NCBI GenBank assembly: GCA_012932865.1
Contig: SAXG01000090.1
Coordinates: 62,001 to 126,000 of the forward strand
Reading direction: 5' to 3'
Source: Amylostereum areolatum
Lineage: Eukaryota > Basidiomycota > Agaricomycetes > Russulales > Stereaceae
Length of the DNA: 64,000 nt
The notes under the pieces were generated by a model. The model did no database searches. It was not told where the DNA came from and saw only the letters and a program-made list of their open reading frames with translations. Shown piece after piece: positions 10,797 to 21,690 of the stretch (its first letter is position 1; every line of letters begins with the position of its first letter). The position numbers were made by a program, and so were the translations under genes.

Positions 10797-11323
10797 CGAC
10801 GAGACCTCTTAGTATTCTGACCGTGGATTTGTACATACATATGTTTTGAACGAAGTTGTAAAAGTTCCTGACGATCGAAATATTAAGATGGTGCCGACTT
10901 CGCGTTTATGCGCATGAGTCGTCTGAACACGGTGCGCGTATGGGCGGACAATTAAACTCGTGGATTTTCGCTACGATTTCTGCGGTTCTTGGGCGGTTCG
11001 AAGGTACGACCTCAGATCTCAAGCTTCAGCGCTCAGAGCGCTCAACGTTCAACGCACGCTCAACTCTGCGTTTCGGCGCTCAACTCGGCATCACCGGCGG
11101 CGCGACTCAACGAGCGCCCGACCTTGTAAAGGGAAGGGGGGCTCAACGCGTCGATCGCGGGCGACGACGCGTACCATTACTTACACAATTTGTAACGTTG
11201 CATACTGCTCAGTTATGTAGTCTACCTCATTATGCATCATACATCACCGTCACGGCCCGACGGCTGCGAAACTTAGACGGGACGCTGCGCGAGCATTCCA
11301 CTGCGTTACGCAGCATCGATATT
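10797..11323. other. Gene-free stretch with clustered GCTCAAC motifs
   Basis: Between B1 and the transposon. At 11020-11160 there are several short GCTCAAC/GTTCAAC words in a GC-rich background, suggesting a degraded repeat or an old transposon end. No convincing gene. Confidence 0.35.
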
Positions 11324-11339
11324 CACCGCGTTCAAGGCC
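11324..11339 (+). repeat. Left terminal inverted repeat of the CACTA element
   Basis: CACCGCGTTCAAGGCC, preceded by the target duplication ATT at 11321-11323. Confidence 0.85.
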
Positions 11340-11642
11340 TAAGTAGACGGCTCCGGAGTTGGTAGGGTATTCAGAGCTATTCGGGCTCCCCGTGTAGCCA
11401 GCGTGTCGTCGACCGTAACGCTACGTGATGCTAGCTATCTACGGGTGTTGTTCCCGGGTGTTCCGTGCACGTGTATGTACGGGTTCAGACGTCGAGTATC
11501 CTTGTGTAGCGCGCGCTTCGCACTTGTACCAAATCAGTTTTTTGCCCTCCGTCGTACGACTCGTAACGACACTTTCCCTCCTACTACATCTCTGCCGTTT
11601 CGTCGCTCTCATCCCGCCCAACGTTTTCCCACTTCCACAACC

Positions 11643-14600
11643 ATGGCTTCAACTCGCGAGAGACCAGCATCTGGTCGTGGTCGAAACACGCTTGTTCAAT
11701 GCCGGTGCGGCCCCTGCATCTCATCGGACCCCAATGGCTGCAGGATACCTCAATGGGAGGCCGACCGACACCGCGAAGAAGATCTCCAACGTTCTCAGGA
11801 TATCCGGATATCACACAACAGACCACACTCGGAAACCGCAGGCCAATCATCTGGCCATGCTCCCCGCATGCGGATACGACGACCGAGCGATGACGGAGCT
11901 CGGAAAAGGGTACGGAGAGGGGATGAAATGGTGCGTTGAACTTCGTTCGCGCTGCCCTATGACAGCTAACATGTACTCCAGGACATTGACCAAACAGGGG
12001 GTCATACTTTCGACGAACCTGCTGATGCTCTGCCCGACGAGCGAGATCGCATTCCGACCGTACGAGAACATACACCGACGCGACTTGGCCTGTACGACGA
12101 CCCCGACGACCAAGACGAGGCCCAAACACTTTTTGCACGGCGAGATTTCTCCCCGCTCGATATGTTTGGTGACGATACAGATACGGATACGGATCTTGAC
12201 ATTGCTAACCTTCTCGCCGAGCTACCCCCTCGTACCGTCGTTGTTCCTGTCATTACTCCCCCTATCATTGAACCACCGTTACCTGCACCTTATGTTCTTT
12301 CAAACTCACATGATAAGTGGTTCATACGAATACTACTTATTGTTACCGCCTTCCTGCATACTGAATATCACCTCCCTTTCCGAGGCTGCGCGGTTCTCCT
12401 TTTCACCTTGCGTACCATCTTCGTGGCTCTTGGACTTATCCTTAACGATGACCCCACGCCCATCACATTGACGACTACTTTCAAACTTCTGGATCTCGGT
12501 GACCGTTTTGACACCCTTATAGCATGTTCTAGATGTCACCGGCTGCACGTCTCGGCGATCGCGAGTGGTTCGACCTGTGCGGGTTGCTCGGAGCCGCTAT
12601 TCAACGCGCGGTCCTCGACGTGGTTCCAGCACCTCACAGGCCAATCCCCTCCCCCTCCCACTCCAAAGCTCGCTGTACCATATCAAAGTCTCAGTTCAAT
12701 GCTCGCAGAAGTATTGTCGCGACCAGGAATGGAAGAAGAAGTTGGAATATGGAAGACTCGAGGGCGAAGGGATGGCGTGTATAATGATATCATGGACGGG
12801 GCAATCTGGAAGGACATGCTAGGCCCGGACGGCCAGAAGTTCTTTCGCGCGGATAACACACAGGAGATTCGAATAGGTGGCACGATAGCGCTCGACTGGT
12901 AACTCTCCGATCACGTATTTCTTTAGCCACCTAACTAGCCATTTTTTCAGGTTCTCAACCGCAACAAGCCCATACGCGCCATCGCATTCGAGCGGCGTAT
13001 TCTCGTTCTGTATATCCAACCTAAGCCCCGGTATCCGGTACGTTTCAAATACAGCAGTGTGTTAACCTGATTCTGAGTAACCACTGCCCGCAGATACGAT
13101 CCGAAGAACCTCCTCGTCAACATGATGACCCCCGGTCCTTCAGAGCCAACGGCGGAGCAACTTCAAGAGTATCTTGTCCTAATAATTGACGAGCTTATCA
13201 GACTTTACGACCACGGAATCGTTGTCCGCACTCCCCTCCATCCAGAAGGTAAGTTTCTTCATATTATGCGACGCGGTGAAGATCTGATCGTGTTGCAGGG
13301 ATATTAGTACGGTTCGTTCTCCTCGGGATCGTATGCGATCACCCTGCCATGTGTAAGATGGGAGGGTTTGCGGACCGCCGGCACGACAAGGCTCCTTGCA
13401 CGAAGTGCAAGGTAACTCGTGACGAGTTGTACACCGACGACGCCCTCCGAGGAGGTAAACTTTCTATACCGCTCTGTCTCACATATTCATATCATTGATG
13501 GTACATCCCAGCGCATCCGCAACGCGATGGACAATCACATAAGGATCATGCTCAAGCATGGCGGGATCTAGACAGCAAGGCTGCACGCAAGAAGTATTTC
13601 GACGAGCACGGTGTCCGCTGGACGGAGTTTGCGCGCCTTCGCTACTTCGATCCTGTCCGGATGACTGTGGTAGATCCCATGCACAATCTTCTTCTCGGTA
13701 CGTTTGTCCTTCTACATATTTGATTATGTCTCTAAACATTGTTCAACAGGTGTGGTGAAAAACCAGTGGTACTCGTGCTGGATATTAGGTGGTTCACTCC
13801 GTGCCACGACCGCCACTGACACAAAACGGGAGCTCGCGATGGTCCACGAGTTTCTCGACTCGGTGAGTCATCTCTGTCAATACATATCATCTCCGTTTAA
13901 CCAACACACCTCCAGCTCGAAGTACCTGCATGGCTCGGTCGGCTACCGCTTCGAGTTGGCGAACCAGCAGGGGGGTCACTCGGTGCAGATGAATACAAAA
14001 TGTTGATCACGACACCGGTCGCCATGCTGGTCAGTATCTCATCGTGCTCGCACCGCTACCAAACTCATATAACTGAAGCTGCCATTCGTGTGGAACAAAT
14101 TCTTACCTGCTGCAACCACCGATTATGTTCGCGCAAGAGAAAAGTTGGATGCAACCCAAGTGGTGGCCACGGTTGTAGGCGACCAAGCACCGCTAGCTGT
14201 TGGGAGCGACACCGGACCCGGACCTGCACCCATACCATCCACGGGCACGATCAAGACGAAGAAGAAGAAAAAGGGCAAGAAATCGGGGCCGCTCATTGAT
14301 TCATTAAAGCCGCCGTCACCTCGGATACATCCTGACGAAACACGTCTAACCCTTTTATTAGCCACCGCCATCAAAGTCCTCCTCGCATACTCTCAAACCG
14401 ACACAACAATCAAGCGCGGTGAGGAGTTACTCACCGCGTACCTGTTACTCTACAAGAAGGTATATACTTAATACCGTCTACTTCCGTTCATTGGTTCATT
14501 GTTTCCCAGATCCACACGACCGACTCCATGAAGCCGAATCACCATTTTGCAGGCCACATCGGAGATCAGATACGCGACTATGGACCCGTCCCTGGGTTTT

Positions 14601-15740
14601 GGGCGTTCCTCACGGAACGTCTCAACAAAATATTGAAGGGCTTCAACCTGAACAACTGGAGTGGCGGTCAAATGGAAATCACGATGATGCGATCAATGTC
14701 GCGAGAGGTCCGGCTGAAGGACCTAGTTTGTTTTTTTCACCTTCTCGTTGCTTACTCTTGATGACTGTCTTCCCAGGTGGTTGCCTTGAACAACTCGGAT
14801 GATACAACATCGAAGGTAGTAGCAGAACGCCTTCTTGGAACGACCTCCGATGTTGAAGTGCGAGGTACAGTACAAGACCTAGCTCGTGACCCTGGGGTAG
14901 TCCAAGACTGTACGCCTTCTATTTTATTTGAAACCTTGGCAGGTTGGCTGACACAAAACGGTAGTCTTGTCTGCACTTGCTGTGCTGCCAGGGCCACCAG
15001 TTCGAGCACCGGAAATGCTCTCACCGCGTGCACAACTTGCCCTCTATCGCATGTACAACGACCCATCGAAGCGGGTGTATTGGCCAGCGGAACGTCTCAA
15101 GCCACGCACGGCACCGTTTCTCACGACACGCGCGCAATTTTCCCGTTATGTCATTCTCGATGGCCGGCGGATAACGTCTGTTGCAGAATCTCAAGCGAAA
15201 ACTCACCGCGCAAGCTCTTCAATTGTCAAAGCTATCATCAATGGGCATGAGTACACAGGAGAAGTTCTACGGCTATTTCAGCACGCACAAGCTGGACTTC
15301 CTGAACAATCAACCATGTACGCCGAGATGAACTGGTTGGTACCCGCGTTGTCGGTGCCGATTGCCAACAACCCGTGGGCCGACTTGTAAGTCAATCGACA
15401 GTCTCGATCGGCGGCCGTTCTCATCGTGTGTTACAGTCCCGAACTACAGGTGAAATTCTGGGTGTATGGCAAGTATCTCGAAGATGGCATCATCGACTCG
15501 GACGGCCCTCCCTCTGTTATACCTATGTCGTTGATTCGGAGCCCAGCCGCGCGGAGTACTATTCGAGTCACAAGTCCTCCTATGTGGGTAACCAGCGCAC
15601 TCGAGAGGGTACGTGCTCCAATGTCCCATTAGTCTCACTGACGAATATACCATGGGCAGCATTCTATGTTTATGGGTGTTCCCGTAGTACGTAAGCTCTT
15701 ACTTCGCGGGAGCATGGCTAAAATGACCAGTGTACAGTGA
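11643..15740 (+). CDS. Tnp2 transposase of the CACTA element
   Basis: Catalyses excision and insertion of the element. The start at 11643 (MASTRERPASGRGRNTLVQC) is followed by a cysteine-rich basic region. The Tnp2 hallmarks then come in order: SRCHRLHVSAIASGSTCAGC, IRIGGTIALDWFS, LYDHGIVVRTPLHPEG, CDHPAMCKMGGFADRRHDKA followed by PCTKCKVTRDELYTD, GVRWTEFARLRYFDPVRMT, VVDPMHNLLLGVVKNQWYS, then HHFAGHIGDQIRDYGPVPGF and WAFLTERLNKILK. About nine introns of 45-60 nt keep the frame open (for example 11937-11984, 12899-12949, 13872-13916). The last exon ends MFMGVPVVRKLLLRGSMAKM... with a stop at 15738-15740. I saw no internal stop that would need a repair, so the enzyme may be functional. Confidence 0.85.
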
Positions 15741-15819
15741 TAAGTGTGAGGCCGACGCGGCAACAAAGACGACTCCTCGCTATAACAGGACCGAGTCATG
15801 GAAAAGCGCCACCAGCTGG

Positions 15820-17861
15820 TTACGACGGTTCTCCTCCGATATCCGGTTCAACTATCACATCGTCCTCTACTGTCTCCCAACCGTCTGGGTTCCCGTACGC
15901 GAAGTAGTCCTGTAAAATAGTCGCGTACTCCTCACTATCCTTATACTGCTCATACCACTCCAAGTCTATTGCGGCATCAAATGGCGCTCGGATCGGGGGA
16001 TGATTGCTTGCGCGGCCAGAAGTTGAAACTCGGTGAGCGTACTCCCTTTTGTCTCTCGCTGTGAGGCTGTCCCAGTGAAGCCTTGCTAATCTATGCAGGG
16101 CGGCTTTGACCTTTTCTCATTCTCAGTATTGGTTAGCATCAAGATAGAGATACTCACCAGCTCTGACCGCCAGTTCGGTCTTATTATCTCAAACATCTTC
16201 AGCTTCTCGATCGTGTCCGGAGTTTGCAGGGTGCTGAAGGCAAGTTTTGCCATATCGATCTTCCATGTCGCTAACTCAGGTTCATTTTCCGGAGTATAGC
16301 CTTCAGCACAGGATGCTTCATCGGACATCGTGTCTGGTGTGACAAATGGCGTAGGATCGGGTCCTCCATAGATCTTGAGGTAGGCGGGGACAGCTAGCAA
16401 ACGATGCTTCGCTTTCTGTAAGAGGAAGCATCAGCATGGCCTCGGGGCACCAAGGCAGATCATCTGACCAAGGTACGTCTCTGTCCACGTCGTGTGTTTT
16501 GAGCACCTAACAAGGTCTGCTGGTGGCGGGTCACATCCCGCTGCGATTTGAACTCCCGTTTGTAGCCTTCAAATGTCGTCTTTGCAAAGGTTACAATCAT
16601 CGCGTGATCTACACGGAACGACGTATCAGCAGCCCAAGATGGTCTCCCCATCTTGTCATCTAGCTATGCATCGGGTGGGTTTCAATTATATGGCTGCTTG
16701 TATGATACTTATCCACACGCACCTTCAGATTCTGCATCACGACATCTCCTACTCGCTGCAATAACTCCCGGTTTTCCTTCGCGAGAAGGCCCATCTCAAA
16801 ATTTGGTGTGTAGTATACTTCTTCAGTATTCTCGGGGTTCTTCCGCGGCGCCATGGCGTGCTCCCAGATAGGCCATATCTTGTTTACCGCTACCCCGGTG
16901 AGTGCTCGAAACTCTATCTGCACATGTGCCTAATCTGTGCATCAGCGGCCGTGTTTATATGTGAGAAGAGAGATCGACGTACTTGGATGTCCAACCGAGC
17001 CCGCCTCTGGCTTGTGGTGAGCTGCTTTTTCGATATGCGTGCAATGTCTACCAATGGCTCTCTGCGATGAGATGCGTCGACAACTTGCCGTTGATGGTCA
17101 TGCGTAGCGGCGTCCTCTTTTCTCCTCATAATCTTCTTCTTCTCACGTGCAGCCCGATCGCGACCAGATCCAGTACGGCGCAAAGTTGCGAGACCTTCGT
17201 CGGGTCGACATGGGCTGCATGAACGCATGGTACGCCGCTGATTCTGCCTTCCATCATCTTGCTGACCTCTACGCTCATGGACAGTTCCGTGTTGGGAACG
17301 GCTCGAGCTGCGCGTGGGGGGCACAAGATGCACAGGACTGGATGCCGAGTGGGATGTATGCATGGCACCCGAACGGCGAGAATGTGATCCAGTCTGGACC
17401 TCGGAGTGCAGAGTAGGGGGTTCACCAGAGTCGGAGCGCGCACGTCGATGTGACGAAGAATAAGGACCTGGGGAGGTAGAAGGCATGCGAGAAGGGGTTG
17501 GAGAAAGTGATCTAGATGGTCTCCGGGTACGACGTTGCTTCCGCACAGGTGAGTGTGAATGCTCTCGCCGAGAGAGCCGATTCTGACGACTGTTTCTCTT
17601 AGTACTAGTACCCCCATGCCTGTCATATCGACGCCGGCGCCCCCGATCATCTTCATCTTCATCCGCATCATTGTCTGGAGTACCATGGCCGAGCGGGCGC
17701 TCAGGTGGATATGGATTTCCTTGAGGTGCGTCTGCTCCGTACATGGCTATATGCGCGCTTTGCATGGCTAAACTGCGTTGTTCTTCATTCAGCAATGGCC
17801 ACAAGCTGGCCAAGGTAGCATCGGCATTCCCAGGAGGGTTGGGGTTCTGGCTGGGTGGCAT
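15820..17861 (-). CDS. Second ORF of the CACTA element (Arg/Ser-rich, possible TnpA-like accessory)
   Basis: Reads toward the transposase and ends 80 bases from it. The start at 17861 gives MPPSQNPNPPGNADATLASL; an in-frame ATG at 17924 is an alternative. A long arginine/serine-rich region with many RRx and SPS words follows, then basic segments (LDIQVRRSLFSHINTAADAQ, IRHMC). After introns come FRALTGVAVNKIWPIWEH, YYTPNFEMGLLAKENRELLQ, and a C-terminal part FEIIRPNWRSEL joined to KAALHRLARLHWDSLTARDK. The stop is at 15820-15822. CACTA elements often carry a second, element-specific DNA-binding protein. I assign that role only from its position and basic composition. Confidence 0.65.
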
Positions 17862-18221
17862 GGTGGTAACGGGAGGCGACCGCGTAGAGGAGAGCAATAT
17901 TGAGGGATATTTAATAATAGTCAATTTAATGTGATTTATTCCAACCAGAACCGGTGGGAAGCGTGAATCCGCATTCGATTTTCAATGGCTAGACGGCCGG
18001 GCCTACACCGAGCGATCCGGGGCAACCCCGGCCGACACAGCAGAGCACGGACGCCATCTACCCAGCGATACGGGCCTTTTCCGACCCGGAATTTTAAGGT
18101 ATTCTACAGTCGTGCCAATCCACAGCACAGGACTATTCTAACTAACTCCGGAAGCGGAATAGCTGGCTCCATCAGGGTCAGCTCTCCAGCAACACCCAGC
18201 AACTCAACTTCCGCACTGCTG

Positions 18222-18237
18222 GGCCTTGAACGCGGTG
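18222..18237 (-). repeat. Right terminal inverted repeat of the CACTA element
   Basis: GGCCTTGAACGCGGTG, the exact complement of the left end, followed by target duplication ATT at 18238-18240. Confidence 0.85.
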
Positions 18238-18480
18238 ATTACTTTCGTCGTTCTGAGTGTGTATATGATTGTCGGCGCGAGGATCACCGACGATTCACCG
18301 TGACAATAACGGACAACGATAGAATCGGATAGATATATAAAAGTACAAGGGACCAAAGTACATGCGCGAGTTGAACATTGATTGATCATGGTAGTCGGCA
18401 CATGCTCTCTACTCCTAGTTATACAGAACGGTCAGAATTACGATCGTGGAATAGCGCGAAAGGGGAACTCACCGAAGCCA

Positions 18481-19235
18481 TTAGCATTCCTTCGGAAGCC
18501 ATCGCCATTCCAAAGGGTCTAAATACCACAAGGACTGCTCGGTCGTTGGAATGCCGAAGAACTCGAGGATGGGAGGAAGGTAGTGCACTGGGACGAGACC
18601 GGTGTAGTTTGAACCGAGGGAAAGTCCCCACTCCGTCTTGCCGTCCTTGCGAATGAAAAGCTCAATCGCTATCATGTGTCGACACCTACTGGGAAGGCCG
18701 AAACGATCGACAAGCGCATCAGAGAGAAGTTGATTCCTGAAAGTGCTCATGATGTGAGGAACGAGTCTCTCCCCTCTCTCGTTCACCGGGTCGTCTTCCT
18801 CCACTTCCTCGTCTTCTCCCTCTCCCTCCTCGTCTTCCTCGTCTTCTCCCTCTCCCTCCTCGTCTTCCTCGTCTTCCTTGTCCTCGTTCTCCTCTTCGTC
18901 TTCGCTCTCCTCCTCCTCTATCTCTTCGGTTGTCCATACGATGCACTCTTTAAAGTGCTGGCGGATGATGGCTAACACTTTCTCCTCTTCAATGATATAG
19001 CCATGATATAACGTTGGCGGATCGAACTCGTGACAGTTTTTCGCCCAGAGATAGGTGGGAATGAGGCGAAACGGCTGCTGCGAGTAGCAGCGTTTGAAGT
19101 CCTAGTCAATGGATGAGAGACTGGGGTATATGCATTAGGAATGGGGGCACGCACGTTGTTAGTGTAGAGTTTGCCGTTAGCAGGTGCGAAAGGTATCTTC
19201 CTCGATATATTCAGGGGCATGTAGTAGTCTAGCAT
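18481..19235 (-). CDS. Module gene A, copy 2 (unknown protein, acidic insertion)
   Basis: Paralogue of A1. Start at 19235 (MLDYYMPLNISRKIPFAPAN; a second ATG at 19220 is possible), intron 19102-19154, then DFKRCYSQQPFRLIPTYLWA and a stop at 18481-18483. Shared blocks with A1: SQQP-LIP-YL, PPTLYHGYI, VLAIIR, WGLSLGSNYTGLV, ILEFFGIPTTE and LWYLDPLEWRW. Between the two conserved halves is a run of about 45 mostly Glu/Asp residues encoded by a tandem repeat; it is missing from A1. The intron sits at exactly the same position as in A1. Divergent to B2, start codons 514 bases apart. Function unknown. Confidence 0.72.
18793..18920. repeat. Tandem repeat coding an acidic tract in A2
   Basis: Imperfect units of about 36 bases built from cctcgtcttc and tccctctccc words. 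On the minus strand they code for alternating EDEEDEEGEGED-type residues. Absent from paralogue A1, so it expanded after the duplication. Confidence 0.7.
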
Positions 19236-19749
19236 GGCGAACGGAAAGAATATGGGAGTGAGTGTTTGGCTGCCACTTGGAGGCCGGCCGTGGTATTTGT
19301 ATGATATGAACAATAGAGACGAAACGATTGTCAACAAGTTCAACATGCAGGGTGCGGGCCAAGGGAAATGCCCGGAAAATGCCGAGGAAATTGTGATCTG
19401 ATCGATGATCGATCGGATGGTGTCGCGCGCTTTGCCTGCATCCTGGCCAAGTCGAGGCAGCTTTCCCTTGAAGCTTGAAGCTTGAAGCTTAAAGGTGCGC
19501 GCGGCCATTTCATCCATTGTGTCTCTAAAACCATTTCCTTTCCAGGTCATCGATCATTTTGCGTCACACTGCATCAATGCATCAGGTCTTTTGTATCCCT
19601 TGTTAGGAATAACATTAATTGTGAGTCGGAGGGGCCGGCAGCCCACTACTAACTCGGGACTTGACCCCCGATTGCCAGTAAAGTATAAGTATGCCGCATC
19701 GCTCGGCTGCACTAGTATACCCACAACCAGTCAGCCTTCCTACGCACTC
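19236..19749. promoter_or_regulatory. Divergent A2/B2 promoter region with a 7-bp repeat
   Basis: Contains TATAAGTAT at 19684-19692, 57 bases before the B2 ATG, and a short CTTGAAG tandem repeat (about three and a half units) near 19467-19490. An open frame continues upstream of B2 through this stretch, but it is not similar to B1, so I start B2 at 19750. Confidence 0.4.
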
Positions 19750-21027
19750 ATGATGGCTTCCTCTTCTCGTTCCCCTCTCACACAATTCGTCGAACGCGCT
19801 CGGGGACAATCCATTCCTGCCCCCCGAACGTGGGCTGCGACCCTCAACGTTCCTCGCAGTGTTCGCAGAATCAGGTCAGCATTTGCCTATGCCGAAGCCC
19901 TCAACAGCGAACATCATGGTTACGAAGGCATCAACGAGGGGTTGCGTATTCCAGTCAGGTACTACTCTCGAAAAGGACATCGACAGGTGCACTGTGTACC
20001 ACAAGGCATCCTAGAGGTCCTTGAAAAAGTAACGCACCGCGATATTGAGCTCGCCAAGGACCCCTCATTCCCCCATCCTGACAAGTTATCGCCTGCCCCT
20101 CCGACGACGATGCAGACACGCGCACGGGCGCGTCGTGTAGCAGAGGGCCCGGACTCTGCGGCTGGTGCTGCACCACATCTTCCTGTTGCCTCGGATATCG
20201 AACATGGAGCCTACTTCTGGAATGAAAAGGAAGCGCAACCCGACGGTTCAAATGGCACGTCTTTGGGATTTTTACACTTGTTTCAAAGCTTACTTATGTC
20301 ACATCTTCCAGAAACCAGAAATCTCAACATCGTGCCGCCTCGTTCCAGTTCCTCCGGACCTCATGTGTCCTTTGCATCTTCCATTTCCTCTATCACAAAT
20401 TCCTCTACCCCGTCCGCCTTAACGACGCTTACTTCTTCCACCGCGTCCGTTTCCCCATTCGCTGCGATCTCCGCCGCCTCTGCAGCATCATCATCCGCAG
20501 CGACCACGAGCTCTGACAGCTCCACCATCCTTCAGGATTGGAAGTCACATCGTCTCACAGACTTTCTCCTCGCAGTATCCGGATACACTGCGGAGGGAGA
20601 ACCGTTGGCGCGTCGTGGTCTGGTCGCTGTCATAGAGGCCAAGAAGATGCCGCCGTACGACAAACATAATCCAAGAGAAGAGCTCCGTGTCGCGACGGCT
20701 GAAGCAGAACGTACTCTCCCGCAATTGATCCAGCAGGCGCGATACGGTTTCAAGCAATACCCCAACCAAGACTCCGTCTGGGGAATCATCATTGTGGGTC
20801 GCTGCTGCCAATTCTACAAGCTCGACCGCGAGGTCCTCCCCGAGCTCACCCTGTCAGACAAATACGAGCGCGTATTCCACCCCGCACCAGGCAAGAATAT
20901 CTCTGCTTACGCGACGTACGAGGGTGGCATGCACCGGATGGTCGAGCCGAAAAGGGATCGTTACACAGATGCTTTCAGGAAGCATTTTCATGACATGATG
21001 GAGTGGTCGGAGGAGCTGTTAAGATAA
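19750..21027 (+). CDS. Module gene B, copy 2: PD-(D/E)XK nuclease-like protein
   Basis: Single open frame of 425 residues from the first ATG (MMASSSRSPLTQFVERARGQ); the second ATG at 19753 is equally possible. Like B1 it has a basic N-terminal part (VRRIRSAFAYAEALN; MQTRARARRVAEG). A serine/threonine/alanine-rich linker of about 90 residues is absent from B1. The catalytic-like half follows: SHRLTDFLLAVSGY, LVAVIEAKKMPPYD, LPQLIQQARYGFKQYPNQ and VWGIIIVGRCCQFYKL, then a conserved end, DRYTDAFRKHFHDMMEW. D, E-x-K and the Q-helix all match B1. A 51-nt in-frame stretch near 20256-20311 could be an intron. Nuclease function is inferred. Confidence 0.75.
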   Translation: MMASSSRSPLTQFVERARGQSIPAPRTWAATLNVPRSVRRIRSAFAYAEALNSEHHGYEGINEGLRIPVRYYSRKGHRQVHCVPQGILEVLEKVTHRDIELAKDPSFPHPDKLSPAPPTTMQTRARARRVAEGPDSAAGAAPHLPVASDIEHGAYFWNEKEAQPDGSNGTSLGFLHLFQSLLMSHLPETRNLNIVPPRSSSSGPHVSFASSISSITNSSTPSALTTLTSSTASVSPFAAISAASAASSSAATTSSDSSTILQDWKSHRLTDFLLAVSGYTAEGEPLARRGLVAVIEAKKMPPYDKHNPREELRVATAEAERTLPQLIQQARYGFKQYPNQDSVWGIIIVGRCCQFYKLDREVLPELTLSDKYERVFHPAPGKNISAYATYEGGMHRMVEPKRDRYTDAFRKHFHDMMEWSEELLR

Positions 21028-21341
21028 ATGGATTTGGAACTGGGACCGGATCCGCAACTAGTAGTACTTACTGACATTCGTCACTCGCTTGTTAGATCAG
21101 ACTGGTTACGAGTCTAAGTACTCACTGTTGTTGACAACTGAGAATCGCATACTATGCACTTTTAGAAAGATGATATTGTAGCTCTTATTCGTATGGAGGT
21201 TGTGAAATATATGAGCAAGGCAGTGAACCGAATGGGTTGAGCGTTCCTTTGAGTCGTGATGCCTACTAGTATTATTATACACTGATTTCCGAGAACTACT
21301 AAAAAGAAAGCAACAAGAGGGAAGGCTAAGACAGCGCCGAC
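21028..21341. other. Gene-free stretch after B2
   Basis: About 310 AT-richer bases with no supported gene. Probably the B2 3' flank. Confidence 0.5.
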
Positions 21342-21690
21342 AACCTACACCCCCATCGACGGCGGCGGGCCCACCTTCAGAATCACCCTGGGCAGTTTTT
21401 TCTGCGGCGCAATAGCGGGAGGCTCCTCGTCCGACAATCCGGACAGGGACGACTCCGTCTCCTCCGAGCCCGTGGACGCAGGCGCTTGAGGATCCAAAGG
21501 TAGAGCCCGCACCTGTGCGTTGGAGTTGGACGGGGGGCTCGCAGGCTTCCTAGCGCGCAGGGTACGCGTACTTGGGGGAACAAACGCGGTCCGGGCCGAA
21601 CTCGCGACCGCCGGGTCCAGCTTCGCGAGGAGCGCGGTTGCGCGCCCTAGCCACGCAGGGGGAGGGGCGTCCGAGGGTTTCAAGGTGAGT
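21342..21690 (-). other. Uncertain ORF, possible 3' gene remnant
   Basis: The minus frame reads APPPAWLGRATALLAKLD, a proline/serine linker, LSGLSDEEPPAIAPQKKLPR and VILKVGPPPSMGV before a stop near 21345. The composition looks coding, but there is no start or upstream exon, and the opposite strand carries the exon joined to the DUF7726-like fragment. Both strands cannot easily be coding here. Confidence 0.25.

Larger units (their letters stand above)
11324..18237 (+). mobile_element. Complete CACTA-type (Tnp2) DNA transposon, 6,914 bp
   Basis: The ends are a perfect 16-bp terminal inverted repeat, CACCGCGTTCAAGGCC at 11324-11339 and its complement at 18222-18237, with weaker similarity for about 10 more bases. 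ATT lies directly outside both ends (11321-11323 and 18238-18240), the 3-bp target duplication expected of the CACTA superfamily. Inside are a Tnp2 transposase on plus and a second, convergent ORF on minus, both apparently open. Terminal bases CACCG instead of CACTA are unusual but keep the CAC start. Intact target duplication, repeats and coding frames point to recent insertion. It lies between the two A/B modules. Confidence 0.85.

Noticed and set aside
11020..11160. Clustered GCTCAAC words as a possible satellite or transposon end
   Set aside because: Copies are short and irregularly spaced, and lie outside the CACTA repeats. Not enough to define an element; noted only as possible decay.
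11425..12471. Long plus-strand ORF (348 codons) at the start of the transposon
   Set aside because: It is a shadow frame. The real transposase frames, recognised by Tnp2 motifs, run through the same region with introns.
19495..19749. Upstream extension of the B2 open frame
   Set aside because: It crosses the divergent promoter and the TATA-like box, and B1 has nothing similar, so the start at 19750 is preferred.
21342..21690. Minus-strand ORF as a full gene
   Set aside because: No start, no upstream exons, and it overlaps the exon that joins the DUF7726-like fragment on the other strand. Kept only as an uncertain feature.
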